Assembly (NCBI GenBank): GCA_930633495.1
Contig: CAKNFJ010000001.1
Span: forward strand, 3,991,001-4,055,000
Length of the DNA: 64,000 nucleotides
Reading direction: 5' to 3'
From: Hyphomicrobiales bacterium
GTDB taxonomy: Bacteria > Pseudomonadota > Alphaproteobacteria > Rhizobiales > Beijerinckiaceae
Shown: in pieces, positions 36,008 through 47,607 of the stretch
Layout of the letters: each line of letters opens with the position of its first letter
Position numbering within the stretch: position 1 is the stretch's first letter
Translations under genes and position numbers: made by a program
Notes under the pieces: generated by a model
What the model saw: only the letters and a program-made list of their open reading frames with translations
Told to the model about the DNA's origin: nothing
Databases searched by the model: none

Positions 36008-36466
36008 TCAGGGCCGCGCCATCTGGCAGTCGGGCGCATAGGCCCGGTTGCGGTCCAGCCCGCTCACGCACCAGTTGACGTTCCAGGTCAGTCCGAAGAG
36101 GCCGAGGCGCTCGCGGACGGAATAATCGACGCGGTGGAAGCTGCCGTCGTTGAGGAGAATGCGGCCGGTGCAGAAGCGGCGCGGAATGAGGTCGTCGCCC
36201 CAGGGGCGGAAGCCGATCTGCGCGATCCGGTCGTAGGTCACCGCGCGCAGCGGGCCCCAGAACTTCTCTTCGCGCGAGTTGAACCAGCTCGTCAGCTCAC
36301 CGAGCACGGCCGGATCCTCGCAGGCGGGGATGTTGCCATTCATCGGGATGATGCGCTCCTCCGCCCGGTCGGCGGGGTGGACGGGGCGACGGCTCGCCGC
36401 GTCGGCGGCAAGGGCCGTCAGGCAGGCGAGGGAGACAAGGGCGGTTCGCAGCAAGGCGCGGCGCAT
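36008..36466 (-). CDS. Small secreted protein upstream of RNase T2
   Basis: A 152-residue predicted exported protein: signal peptide (LLRTALVSLACLTALAADA), then a domain with a CEDPAVLGELTSWFNSREEK stretch and three further Cys (RRFCTGR, NWCVSG, PDCQM) that could form two disulfides. No known family recognised with certainty. The tight spacing with RNase T2 (16 bases) suggests co-expression and possibly a shared periplasmic role, such as an inhibitor or partner. Confidence 0.72.
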   Translation of the reverse strand: MRRALLRTALVSLACLTALAADAASRRPVHPADRAEERIIPMNGNIPACEDPAVLGELTSWFNSREEKFWGPLRAVTYDRIAQIGFRPWGDDLIPRRFCTGRILLNDGSFHRVDYSVRERLGLFGLTWNVNWCVSGLDRNRAYAPDCQMARP

Positions 36467-36687
36467 GGAATCAGGCCTCGTTCAGGAGGGCGAATATGGA
36501 TGGCACGATGGCGATGCGGCGTGCGGGGGTCAAGAAAAGATGCTCTTTTCCGGTGATAACGCGGCGCGCCGGGGGCTTTTCGCCACAGTCGCGCCGCCAT
36601 GCGGGCCGGTCGGGGCATTCCGCCGGAAGCCGTGCTGGCGCGCCTGCCCGGCTTCGGCCAGATTACGGGCAGATACGGGGAGAGACC

Positions 36688-37323
36688 ATGACGAACTGCT
36701 TCGACGACCCGGAGGCGCGCATCGCGGATGCCGATCTGCTGCGCAGCCATATCGGCCCGGTCCATCCGCTGGCGACCGGCAAGGTGCTGGACAGGCTCGA
36801 TCGGTTCTGCCGGGATTTCATCGCGCTCTCGCCCTTCCTCGTCCTGGCGAGCTGCGATGCGCAGGGCAATGCCGATGCGAGCCCCCGCGGCGACGGCCCC
36901 GGCTTCGTCCGGGTGCTCGACGACCGCACGCTGCTGATCCCGGACCGGCGCGGCAACAACCGGGTCGACTCCCTCGGCAACATCATGTCGGCGCCGGGTG
37001 TCGGCCTCGTCTTCATGGTTCCGGGGATTCCCGAGACGCTGCGGGTCAACGGCAAGGGGCGGGCGACACGCGACGCCGAATTGCTCGCGCCTTCGGCCAT
37101 GATGGAGCGTGCGCCGGTCACCGGCCTCATCGTCGATGTCGAGGAGGCTTATTTCCATTGCGGCAAGGCGCTGATCCGCTCGAAGCTGTGGGACCCGGCC
37201 TCGCAGGTGCCGCGCCACAGCTTCCCGACGCTCGGCCGCATCATCGCCGACCAGACCAAGGCGGTGGATGGCGACGAGGCCGACCGCAATCTCGAAGAAG
37301 CCTATCGCACGCGCCTTTACTGA
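36688..37323 (+). CDS. PPOX-class FMN-dependent flavoprotein (MSMEG_1061-type)
   Basis: A 211-residue pyridoxamine 5'-phosphate oxidase-like split-barrel protein. Visible are FLVLASCDAQGNADASPRGD, the LLIPDRRGNNRVDSLGN FMN-binding region, and KALIRSKLWDP. Family members bind FMN and act on unknown small molecules. The ATG at 36688 follows GGGGAGAGA; the frame is open upstream but without homology. Faces toward the EamA gene. Confidence 0.9.
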   Translation: MTNCFDDPEARIADADLLRSHIGPVHPLATGKVLDRLDRFCRDFIALSPFLVLASCDAQGNADASPRGDGPGFVRVLDDRTLLIPDRRGNNRVDSLGNIMSAPGVGLVFMVPGIPETLRVNGKGRATRDAELLAPSAMMERAPVTGLIVDVEEAYFHCGKALIRSKLWDPASQVPRHSFPTLGRIIADQTKAVDGDEADRNLEEAYRTRLY

Positions 37324-37338
37324 GCGGCGCAGATCCAG

Positions 37339-38250
37339 TCAGGGTGCGCCGGCTCCGGTGGCTTCGAGGCCCGACGGAGCCGGGGCGGCCCGGCGCTCGA
37401 GGATGAGCAGGGCGAGGCCGGCGGCGACGATCAGGGCGGCCCCGCAGAGCATCGCCGGCGTCGGCCAGTCGCCGAAGATGAACCATCCGAAGATCAGCGC
37501 CCAGACGATCAGCGTGTATTGATAGGGCACGACGACCGATGCTTCGGCGAGCTTGAGCGAGCGCGTGACGCAGATATGCGCGGTCATGGCGACGATGCCG
37601 AGCAGACCGAGCAAGGCCGCGTCCTTCAGGCTCGGCGTGACCCAGCCGAAGGGGAGCAGCGCCAGGCCCATCAGCAGGGCGCCGAGCGTCTGCCATGTCA
37701 CCAGCGTCACATCCGGCGTGCCGCGCAATTGCCGGCCAGCGATCATCATCGCGGCGAAGAGGAAGCTGCCGAGCACGGCGATCAGGGCCGGCATCGAGGC
37801 GCTCGCGCTGCTCGGGTTGAGCGCGACCGCGACGCCGGTGAAGCCGAGCGCGACGGCGAGCCAGCGCCGCCCGTCGACCCGCTCGCCGAGCAGGAGCGCG
37901 GCCAGGATGACGACCCAGACCGGGGCAGCGAGCCAGATCGTCATGGCGTCGGCGAGGGGCAGATAGCTGACGGCGAGGTAGAACAGCGCGACCTCGCCCG
38001 AGCCGAAGAGGACACGCAGCGCCTGCAATCCCGGCCGCTCCGGCCGCAGCGTCCTGTGCACGCCCTGCTTGAAGACGAAGGGCAGGATGACGATAAGCGC
38101 GGCGGCGCTGCGTAGCACCAGCACCTGCCCGACCGTGTAGGTAGCGACCAGCCACTTCCCCATCACGTCGTTGAGGGAGAACAGCAGGATGCCGAGGAGC
38201 ATCATGGCGATGCCGGCGAGCGAGGCGTTGCGGGAGGTCATGGTCGGCAT
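37339..38250 (-). CDS. EamA-type DMT superfamily exporter
   Basis: A 303-residue inner-membrane protein with ten predicted helices arranged as two EamA repeats (about 10-145 and 155-290). The first repeat includes FSLNDVMGKWLV, the second VVPYQYTLIVWALIFGW, both typical of RhaT/EamA metabolite exporters. Cargo unknown. It diverges from the ArsR-SRPBCC pair, whose promoter region it shares. Confidence 0.9.
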   Translation of the reverse strand: MPTMTSRNASLAGIAMMLLGILLFSLNDVMGKWLVATYTVGQVLVLRSAAALIVILPFVFKQGVHRTLRPERPGLQALRVLFGSGEVALFYLAVSYLPLADAMTIWLAAPVWVVILAALLLGERVDGRRWLAVALGFTGVAVALNPSSASASMPALIAVLGSFLFAAMMIAGRQLRGTPDVTLVTWQTLGALLMGLALLPFGWVTPSLKDAALLGLLGIVAMTAHICVTRSLKLAEASVVVPYQYTLIVWALIFGWFIFGDWPTPAMLCGAALIVAAGLALLILERRAAPAPSGLEATGAGAP

Positions 38251-38328
38251 CGGTTCTCAGAGGCGCGCCACCACTGGCCGACTCCGGGGCCCGGCGCAAT
38301 CCTGCGTCGCAGCATGGGACGGTTGCAT

Positions 38329-38372
38329 CTTTAATTTAAGTATTGACTTAATTAAGTGGTGTGGCAAATATT
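38329..38372 (+). promoter_or_regulatory. Promoter and operator of the arsR-SRPBCC pair
   Basis: -35 TTGACT (38343-38348), 18-base spacer, -10 AATATT (38367-38372). A perfect 12-bp palindrome ACTTAATTAAGT (38346-38357) covers the -35/spacer junction, and an imperfect copy CTTTAATTTAAG (38329-38340) lies just upstream, centres 17 bp apart. This is where an ArsR-type repressor would bind. The expected transcription start falls at or beside the ATG at 38377, implying a leaderless or nearly leaderless mRNA. Confidence 0.6.
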
Positions 38373-38376
38373 CGAC

Positions 38377-38700
38377 ATGGATCACTTCGCAGCCCTGGCC
38401 GACCAAACCCGCCGCAGCATCGTCGAGATGCTGGGGGAGGGGCCGCTGTCTGCGGGGGATATCGGCGCACGCTTCAGCGCCAGCGCGCCGGCGATCTCCC
38501 AGCATCTCAAGGTGCTGCGGGAGGCGGGGCTGGTGACGGTCGAGATCCGCGGCCAGCAGCGGATCTACCGGCTCGACCCGGCGGGGCTCGATGCCTTCGA
38601 TGCCTGGCTGCGCCGCGTGCGGCGCTTCTGGGGGCGCCATCTCGACCTGCTGGAACAGGAACTCGCGAAGCCGGAGACAGACGAGGGAGAAATGCAATGA
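38377..38700 (+). CDS. ArsR-family winged-helix regulator
   Basis: A 107-residue regulator. ALADQTRRSIVEMLGEG and APAISQHLKVLREAGLV are the ArsR helix-turn-helix, followed by the wing RGQQRIYRLDP. No metal-binding Cys motif (ELCVCDL) is present, so it belongs to the SdpR/non-metal group that typically controls an adjacent SRPBCC gene. The ATG at 38377 lacks a Shine-Dalgarno. Overlaps the next gene by four bases (ATGA). Confidence 0.92.
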   Translation: MDHFAALADQTRRSIVEMLGEGPLSAGDIGARFSASAPAISQHLKVLREAGLVTVEIRGQQRIYRLDPAGLDAFDAWLRRVRRFWGRHLDLLEQELAKPETDEGEMQ

Positions 38701-39242
38701 GCGAATACGGTGTCGTGCTGGAAAGCGGGGCTGTGCGTTTCGAGCGCCTGCTGCCGGGCCCCATCGAGCGCGTGTGGGCCTATATCACCGAGGGCAGCAA
38801 GCGCTCGAAGTGGTTCTGCGGCGGGGAGACGGAACCGCATGTCGGCGGCAAGGTCGCCCTGTTCTTCAAGCACTCCGAGATCACCGACGAGCGGCCGCCC
38901 GAAAGCGCCCGGAAAATGAACGACGAGGGTTCCCTGATGACCGGGACGGTGACGGCCTGGGAGCCGCCTCGCCGCTTCGCCTTCAACTGGGTCGGCATGG
39001 GCGAGCCGGATTCGGACGTCGAATTCGAATTGTCGGAAGCGGGTGACAAGGTGCGCCTCGTGCTGACCCATCGCAGGCTTGGGACGAAGGCGCGGATGGC
39101 CACGGTTTCCAGCGGCTGGCATCTGCATCTGGGCTTGCTCGAAGACCAGCTGACCGGGGTGAAGCCGCGCGGCTTCTGGTCGGTCTACGACCCGCTGCGC
39201 GAGGACTATGTCGGACGGCAGAAGGACCTGCCCGAGCCCTGA
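38697..39242 (+). CDS. SRPBCC/AHSA1 family protein
   Basis: A 181-residue START-like hydrophobic-cavity protein. The opening FERLLPGPIERVWAYITEG and KWFCGGE are typical of the AHSA1/CalC group; DEGSLMTGTVTAWEPPRRFAF, in pieces, gives the central strands. Coupled with the ArsR gene through an ATGA overlap, a pairing found widely in alphaproteobacteria and actinobacteria. Ligand unknown. Confidence 0.9.
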   Translation: MSEYGVVLESGAVRFERLLPGPIERVWAYITEGSKRSKWFCGGETEPHVGGKVALFFKHSEITDERPPESARKMNDEGSLMTGTVTAWEPPRRFAFNWVGMGEPDSDVEFELSEAGDKVRLVLTHRRLGTKARMATVSSGWHLHLGLLEDQLTGVKPRGFWSVYDPLREDYVGRQKDLPEP

Positions 39243-39248
39243 TGCAGC

Positions 39249-39779
39249 CTACAGGCTCGCCGCCGCCCGCGCCGCCTGGTCGTACTGGCCCGAGAGGGAG
39301 CGCATGGCGGCGGCGATCTCCGACAGCCGGGCCGGATCGGCGCCGCTCGCGCGGACGGACTTCACCAGGAGCTGTTCGCGAATCTGGGCATAGCGCCGGC
39401 AGGCTTCCTCGCCGGCCGGCGTGACCTCGACAGTCTTTTCCTTGCCCTTGCGGCCGCCCTTGAGCAGTTTCAGCCGCTCCAGCTTCTTCAGCGAATAGTT
39501 CACCAGATGCGTGTCCTCGATATTGAGGACGAGGCAGACATCGGCGAGACGCTTCGGCTTGCCGCGATGATTCACGTTATGCAGCACGAGCACGTCGAGC
39601 GGCGAGAGATCGGCGAGACCGGCCGCCGCCATGCAGCGGATCATCCAGCGCTGGAAGGCATGCACCGTCATGCTCAGAGCGAACTCGAATTCCGAGAGGG
39701 CCGGCAACGCTCCCGAGGCGAGATGGCCGGAGGAGACGATCGGGCCGAGATCGTCGGGAACTGGCGTCGGATCAGGCAT
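39249..39779 (-). CDS. MarR-type winged-helix DNA-binding protein
   Basis: A 176-residue protein with a winged HTH in about residues 60-125 (LSPLDVLVLHNVNHRGKPKR; NIEDTHLVNYSLKKLERLKL) and basic wing GGRKGKEKTVEVTP. It matches the PF13463 group common in alphaproteobacteria, of unknown regulon. It converges with the SRPBCC gene, stop codons seven bases apart, and is separated from the TRAP operon by repeats. Confidence 0.85.
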   Translation of the reverse strand: MPDPTPVPDDLGPIVSSGHLASGALPALSEFEFALSMTVHAFQRWMIRCMAAAGLADLSPLDVLVLHNVNHRGKPKRLADVCLVLNIEDTHLVNYSLKKLERLKLLKGGRKGKEKTVEVTPAGEEACRRYAQIREQLLVKSVRASGADPARLSEIAAAMRSLSGQYDQAARAAASL

Positions 39780-39809
39780 TTCATTACTTGCCGATAGAGG
39801 CGCGGGGAA

Positions 39810-39988
39810 CCCTCTCCCGGAGGGAGAGGGCAGGGGCGAGAGCCTTCCTTCTCCCCTCGGGAGAGAAGGTGTCTGCGCAGCAGACGGGTGAGGGTGGTGC
39901 GACGGGGTGAAGGCCGGGCAGGTCGAGCCTGCCCTTCCCTCATCCGTCAGTGCTACGCGCTGCCACCTTCTCCCCCGAGGGGAGAAGG
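39810..39988. repeat. Composite of short GC palindromes
   Basis: Three perfect hairpins lie in this gap: CCCTCTCCC-GGA-GGGAGAGGG (39810-39830), CCTTCTC...GAGAAGG (39847-39869) and CCTTCTCCCC-CGA-GGGGAGAAGG (39966-39988), with GTCTGCGCAGCAGAC (39870-39884) between. The last two have opposite-facing flanks GGTGAGGG and CCCTCATCC, so the unit is itself a larger inverted repeat. A familiar type of rhizobial repeat; resembles the core of the uvrC insertion. Confidence 0.82.
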
Positions 39989-40021
39989 ACGTAAGCTGCG
40001 TGCCCGTCTTGGCCGCTCGCC

Positions 40022-41017
40022 TTACATCTTCTTATAAGCGTCGACGATCGCCTGGCCGTCGGTGCCGGCCTTCTTCAGCCAGTCGGCGGTCAGGGTGTCG
40101 CCGGCTTTCTTGAAGCCTGAGGCAAGCTCGGACGAGGGGGCTTGCACCTTCATGCCCTTGGCCTTGAGCTGGTCGAGATACCAGCCGGCCTTCTCCTGCC
40201 ACATCTTCCAGCCGCGCTCTTCCGCGGCGGCGGCGGCCTTCAGGATCGCATCCTGGGTGGCCTTGTCGAGCGCGTTGAAGGCGGCCTTGTTGACGAAGGT
40301 GGCGTCCTTCGGGATCCAGGCCTGGACGTCGTAGAAATGCGTCAGCGACTCCCAGACCTTCGAATCATAGCCGGTGCCGCCCGACGACATGAAGGAGTTG
40401 ACGACGCCGGTCGCCAACGCCTGCGGCAGCTCCGCCGCCTGGATCGTCACCGCCTGCATGCCGAGCAGCTCGCCGAGGCGGGCGGTGCCGACATTGTAGG
40501 AGCGCCACTTGAGGCCCTTCATGTCCTCGACGCTGTTGATGTCCTTCTTGGCGTAGACGCCCTGCGGTGCCCAGGGGACCATGAAGAGGAGCTTCACGCC
40601 CTGGCTGTCGAGCTTCTTCTCGATCGCCGCCTTCGAGGCCGCATAGAGCTTGCGCGAGTCGGCGAAGCTGGTGGCGAGGAAGGGCACCACGTCGACGCCG
40701 AAGACCGGATCCTCGTTCTCGTGCAGCGACATCAGCACCTCGCCCATCTGGGCCTGGCCGGTCTGGACGGCCCGCTTGATCTCGGGTGCCTTGAACAGCG
40801 CGGCATTGGCGTGAACGGTGATCGAGAGCTTGCCGCCCGTCGCCGCCTCGACGTCCTTGGCGAAGAGGACGAGGTTTTCCGTGTGCGGATTGTCCGACGG
40901 GTAGGCGTTGGGCAGGTTCCACTTGGTCTGGGCCGACGCATTGAGCGAACCGAGCGTCAGGGCGCCGGCCGCGACGCCGGCGACGAGGAGGCCCTTGATG
41001 AAATCCTTGCGATGCAT
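40022..41017 (-). CDS. TRAP transporter solute-binding protein DctP family
   Basis: A 331-residue periplasmic receptor. A signal peptide (FIKGLLVAGVAAGALTLG, cleavage at NASAQ) precedes the DctP fold: WNLPNAYPSDNPHTENL, GGKLSITVHANAALF, and LKWRSYNVGTARLGELLG, where the Arg normally salt-bridges a carboxylate ligand. Start at 41017 has GGAGA upstream; the frame stays open far upstream but that part is out-of-frame sequence of dctM. Last gene of dctQ-dctM-dctP. Ligand likely a carboxylate. Confidence 0.93.
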   Translation of the reverse strand: MHRKDFIKGLLVAGVAAGALTLGSLNASAQTKWNLPNAYPSDNPHTENLVLFAKDVEAATGGKLSITVHANAALFKAPEIKRAVQTGQAQMGEVLMSLHENEDPVFGVDVVPFLATSFADSRKLYAASKAAIEKKLDSQGVKLLFMVPWAPQGVYAKKDINSVEDMKGLKWRSYNVGTARLGELLGMQAVTIQAAELPQALATGVVNSFMSSGGTGYDSKVWESLTHFYDVQAWIPKDATFVNKAAFNALDKATQDAILKAAAAAEERGWKMWQEKAGWYLDQLKAKGMKVQAPSSELASGFKKAGDTLTADWLKKAGTDGQAIVDAYKKM

Positions 41018-41052
41018 GGTGTTGTCTCCGTTCCCTTGGTTTTGATGCGGTA

Positions 41053-42363
41053 TCATTGAGGCGGAAAGGCCATCTGGGGCAAGACCATCACGATCTGCGG
41101 GAAGACCGTGATGATCGCGACGGCCGCGACGAGCAGGAAGAAGAACGGCAGGGCCGCCAGCGCGACTGTGTTCGAATCCTTGCCCGACATGGTCTGCAGC
41201 ACGAAGAGGTTGAAGCCGACCGGCGGCGAGACCTCGGCCATCTCGACGATCAGCACGAGGAAGATGCCGAACCAGACGAGGTCGAAGCCGGCGGTCTTGA
41301 TCATCGGGATGACGATGGCGGTGGTCAGCACGATCATCGAGATGCCGTCGAGCGCGGCGCCCAGGATGATGTACATCACGGTCAGCGCGGCGATCAGCGC
41401 ATAGGGCGAGAGGTGCAGCGAGTCGACCCAGGCCGCCAGCGCCGTCGGGATGCCTGTATAGGCCATCGAGGTCGACATGAAGGAGGCGCCGGCCAGGATC
41501 AGCATGATCATGCAGGTGATCCGCGTGGTGCCCATCACGCTCTGCCAGAACGCCTCCTTGCTCAGCGCGCCCGACCACCAGGCGATGCCGAAGGAGCCGA
41601 GCACGCCCCAGGCGGCGCACTCGGTCGCCGTCGCCCAGCCGAGCAGCAGCGAGAGGAAGACCAGCGCGATCAGCAGCATGCAGGGGATGAGCTGCGCCGA
41701 TTCCTTCAGCTTGTCGCGAAGGCTCATCTTCGGCTCCGGCGGGGGCGACTGGTCCGGATGCAGCAGATGCCAGACGATGATGTAGCCGGAGTAGAGCGCC
41801 ATCACGAGCAGGCCGGGCAGGAAGCCGGCGAGGAAGACCTGGATGATCGAGACGTTCGCCGCGACCGCATAGACCACCATGGTGATCGAGGGTGGGATCA
41901 GGATGCCGAGCGTGCCGGCGCCTGCGAGTGAGCCGAGCGAGACGGTCTCGTTGTAGCCGCGCTTCTTCAGCTCCGGCAGGGCGATCTTGGCGACGGTGGC
42001 GCAGGTCGCGGCGGAGGAGCCCGAGACCGAGCCGAAGATGCCGCAGGCCAGCACGTTGACGTGCATCAGCCGGCCCGGCAGCCAGTTGAGCCAGGGCGCG
42101 AGGCCGCGGAACATCTCCTCGGAGAGCCGGGTGCGGTAGAGGATCTCGCCCATCCAGATGAAGAGCGGCAGCGCGGCCAGCGTCCAGGAGGCGCTGTTGC
42201 CCCAGATGGTGGTCGCCAGCACCGAGCCGGCGGGGATGCCGCCGCCAACAAATTGCATCGCCACCCAGCCGCAGGCCATCAGCGAGATGGCGATCCAGAC
42301 GCCACCGGCGAGGAAGACGGCGAGCAGCAGGAGCAATAGTCCCGAGATTTCGATCATCGCCAT
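41053..42363 (-). CDS. TRAP transporter large permease DctM
   Basis: A 436-residue membrane protein with about 12 helices carrying the sodium-driven transport path. FGSVSGSSAATCATVAKIALP, in pieces, is the conserved DctM core, as is LIPPSITMVVYA. It starts four bases after the dctQ stop and is followed by dctP 35 bases later. Standard length. Confidence 0.95.
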   Translation of the reverse strand: MAMIEISGLLLLLLAVFLAGGVWIAISLMACGWVAMQFVGGGIPAGSVLATTIWGNSASWTLAALPLFIWMGEILYRTRLSEEMFRGLAPWLNWLPGRLMHVNVLACGIFGSVSGSSAATCATVAKIALPELKKRGYNETVSLGSLAGAGTLGILIPPSITMVVYAVAANVSIIQVFLAGFLPGLLVMALYSGYIIVWHLLHPDQSPPPEPKMSLRDKLKESAQLIPCMLLIALVFLSLLLGWATATECAAWGVLGSFGIAWWSGALSKEAFWQSVMGTTRITCMIMLILAGASFMSTSMAYTGIPTALAAWVDSLHLSPYALIAALTVMYIILGAALDGISMIVLTTAIVIPMIKTAGFDLVWFGIFLVLIVEMAEVSPPVGFNLFVLQTMSGKDSNTVALAALPFFFLLVAAVAIITVFPQIVMVLPQMAFPPQ

Positions 42364-42367
42364 GGCG

Positions 42368-42916
42368 TCACACTCCGCTCGCCATGGCGCGCTCGACGAT
42401 TTCCTCGTCGGATTGCGCCGGGGGCTTCTCGTAACGCGGCTCCTGGCCGCGGATCACGACATGGACGAACTCGTCGAGCATCGCGATGAACAGGATGACG
42501 AGCCCACCCGAATAGCCGAGCTGCGGAATCCAGAGCGGCATCGGCACGACGCCGCCCGCGACGTCGTTGAACTCGAAGGATTGCCAGGTCATCACCAGGG
42601 CATGCCAGGCGAAGAAGCCGGAGAAGCCGAGGCCGAGGATCAGCGAGAACACCTCGAAGAACCAGCGCTTGCGGCCATGGAAACGGTCGATCAGCAGGCC
42701 GACGCGGATCATGTCACCGGATTTGAAGGTGTGGGCGAGACCGAGGAAGGCCATGGCCGCCATGCACCATGACGCGAAATCATCGCCGGCCGGGATGTTG
42801 AGGCCGATCTCGCGGCCGACCGACATGCCCATCATCAGCAGGAAGATCACGATGAGGAAAACGCCGGCCGCATAGCCGGCCCAGAGATAAAGGGCATCGA
42901 GCGTGCGGCGGATCAT
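42368..42916 (-). CDS. TRAP transporter small permease DctQ
   Basis: A 182-residue four-helix membrane subunit. I take the ATG at 42916 (MIRRTLDALYLWAGYAAG) as the start because it begins the first helix; the open frame upstream is not protein-like. MSVGREIGLNIPAGDDFASW is the usual mid-segment. First gene of the TRAP operon, divergent from the oxoprolinase gene. Confidence 0.92.
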   Translation of the reverse strand: MIRRTLDALYLWAGYAAGVFLIVIFLLMMGMSVGREIGLNIPAGDDFASWCMAAMAFLGLAHTFKSGDMIRVGLLIDRFHGRKRWFFEVFSLILGLGFSGFFAWHALVMTWQSFEFNDVAGGVVPMPLWIPQLGYSGGLVILFIAMLDEFVHVVIRGQEPRYEKPPAQSDEEIVERAMASGV

Positions 42917-43039
42917 GGCACTCGCTGCTCCTGCCGGTCGATGGCGCATGCGCGCCCGGTTGCCAGGGTTGCTCGCATCGTCGCATCCTCCGCTTTCGCG
43001 CTGGCCCGGCCCCTCAGCCATGTTCCAGTCACATTTCGC

Positions 43040-43092
43040 ATCGTATCCGCCGGAATTGTCTTGTCAATAACTCATCGACGATTTATCGATGA
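43040..43092. promoter_or_regulatory. Divergent promoters and operator of the TRAP and oxoprolinase genes
   Basis: Minus strand: -35 TTGACA (43067-43062), 16-base spacer, -10 TACGAT (43045-43040), driving dctQ. Plus strand: -35 TTGTCA (43061-43066), 17-base spacer, -10 TATCGA (43084-43089), driving the oxoprolinase gene. The two -35 boxes overlap. A perfect 7-bp inverted repeat TCATCGA-7-TCGATGA (43072-43078, 43086-43092) covers the plus -10 box. One regulator bound here could control both units. Confidence 0.55.
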
Positions 43093-43140
43093 AATGTCAG
43101 CGTTGATGATCCGCTGGCCTGACGGAGGGGAGAACGTCTT

Positions 43141-46740
<3,600 letters not shown>

Positions 46741-46773
46741 CCGGAGCAGGCTGACACCGGCGCTGAACCGGTA

Positions 46774-47199
46774 TCAGCCGAGATCGGTCTCCACGAAGTC
46801 GTTGCCCTTGTAGACCAGCGCTGCGCCGTACTCTTTGGCGCAGGCATAAGCGAAGCAGTCGCCGAAATTCAGCGCGGCTGCGCTGCCTACGGCGCGGCTG
46901 TAGCGCCTGGCGGCTTCCAGCGCGGCTGTGCCGATTGCCGGAGTGATGGCGACTTCGTTGGCGGCAATGTCCGCCACGAACTGCTGAACGGCCTGTTGCG
47001 CCAGGTCGATGAGCTGTGCGTCCAACGTCTTTCCGGTCTCGCGAGCCTTTTTGGCAGCCAGCCCCATGGCTGCTTCGAACAGGCCGGTCGGCGAGACTAG
47101 GAAAGGGCGCTCCGCGGCTTCGATGCGGGCGATGAGCGTATCGGCATCGCTTTCGCGGCCGAGGATCGCGACGATGACCGAAGCATCCAGATAGATCAT
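46774..47199 (-). CDS. vapC: VapC-type PIN-domain ribonuclease toxin
   Basis: A 141-residue PIN domain toxin. The acidic active-site residues are visible: Asp5 in MIYLDASVIVAIL, Glu in TGLFEAAM, Asp in NFGDCFAYACAKE and the last Asp in YKGNDFVETDL. VapC toxins cleave tRNA or rRNA. Its ATG overlaps the vapB stop by four bases, the antitoxin-first order of such modules. Confidence 0.94.
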   Translation of the reverse strand: MIYLDASVIVAILGRESDADTLIARIEAAERPFLVSPTGLFEAAMGLAAKKARETGKTLDAQLIDLAQQAVQQFVADIAANEVAITPAIGTAALEAARRYSRAVGSAAALNFGDCFAYACAKEYGAALVYKGNDFVETDLG

Positions 47200-47441
47200 G
47201 CGTCATCCCAGAGGGCATCGGTGAAGGATTTCAGATCGAAATCACTCGTCCCGCTGCCCATGGCGTCGGCCATGGCCAAGCTTCTGGTGAGCCTCTGGCG
47301 CAGAGGGCGGGCTGCTTCCAGCCGGTCAAGCTCATGCTCCAGCGCCCGCCGTACCGCTTCGGTCTTCGTGCGCGTCCCGGTAATCCGCTGCAAGCGGCCA
47401 GCGAGGACATCGACATCGTCGTCCCGTATATAGAGCGGCAT
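47196..47441 (-). CDS. vapB: VapB-type antitoxin
   Basis: An 81-residue antitoxin of the PF07704 (Rv0623-like) group. The N-terminus (LYIRDDDVDVLAGRLQRITG, TKTEAVRRALEHEL) is a ribbon-helix-helix DNA-binding domain; the C-terminal part (SFTDALWDDA) would wrap the toxin. Start at 47441 has GGAGA five bases upstream; an ATG four codons earlier is possible. Overlaps vapC. Two palindromic sites lie just upstream. Confidence 0.9.
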   Translation of the reverse strand: MPLYIRDDDVDVLAGRLQRITGTRTKTEAVRRALEHELDRLEAARPLRQRLTRSLAMADAMGSGTSDFDLKSFTDALWDDA

Positions 47442-47466
47442 CGGTGTCTCCATATGAAACCTCATG

Positions 47467-47498
47467 TGAATATTCATATGGATCATTTGAATATTCAT
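47467..47498. promoter_or_regulatory. Two palindromic operator sites upstream of vapB
   Basis: The perfect 10-bp palindrome TGAATATTCA occurs at 47467-47476 and again at 47488-47497, both in the context TGAATATTCAT. Centres are 21 bp apart, two DNA turns, so two dimers would bind on one face. Very AT-rich relative to flanks. Best reading is the autoregulatory VapB/VapBC operator. Confidence 0.75.
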
Positions 47499-47607
47499 GC
47501 AAGGGGGAACGCACATTCTGCGTCTGTGGCGGGTTGCCCTTGCATGAGTGGCGGTTTCCTCTGATCGATGCGCCCGGCAGGTTCTCTGATCAAATAAGGA
47601 GACCAGC

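Noticed and set aside
39810..39988. CRISPR-like repeats
   Set aside because: The repeats are palindromic hairpins with no regular spacers and no cas genes nearby.
40022..41620. A longer DctP reading frame reaching to 41620
   Set aside because: The part beyond 41017 overlaps dctM in another frame and is not protein-like; 41017 has a ribosome-binding site and begins a signal peptide.
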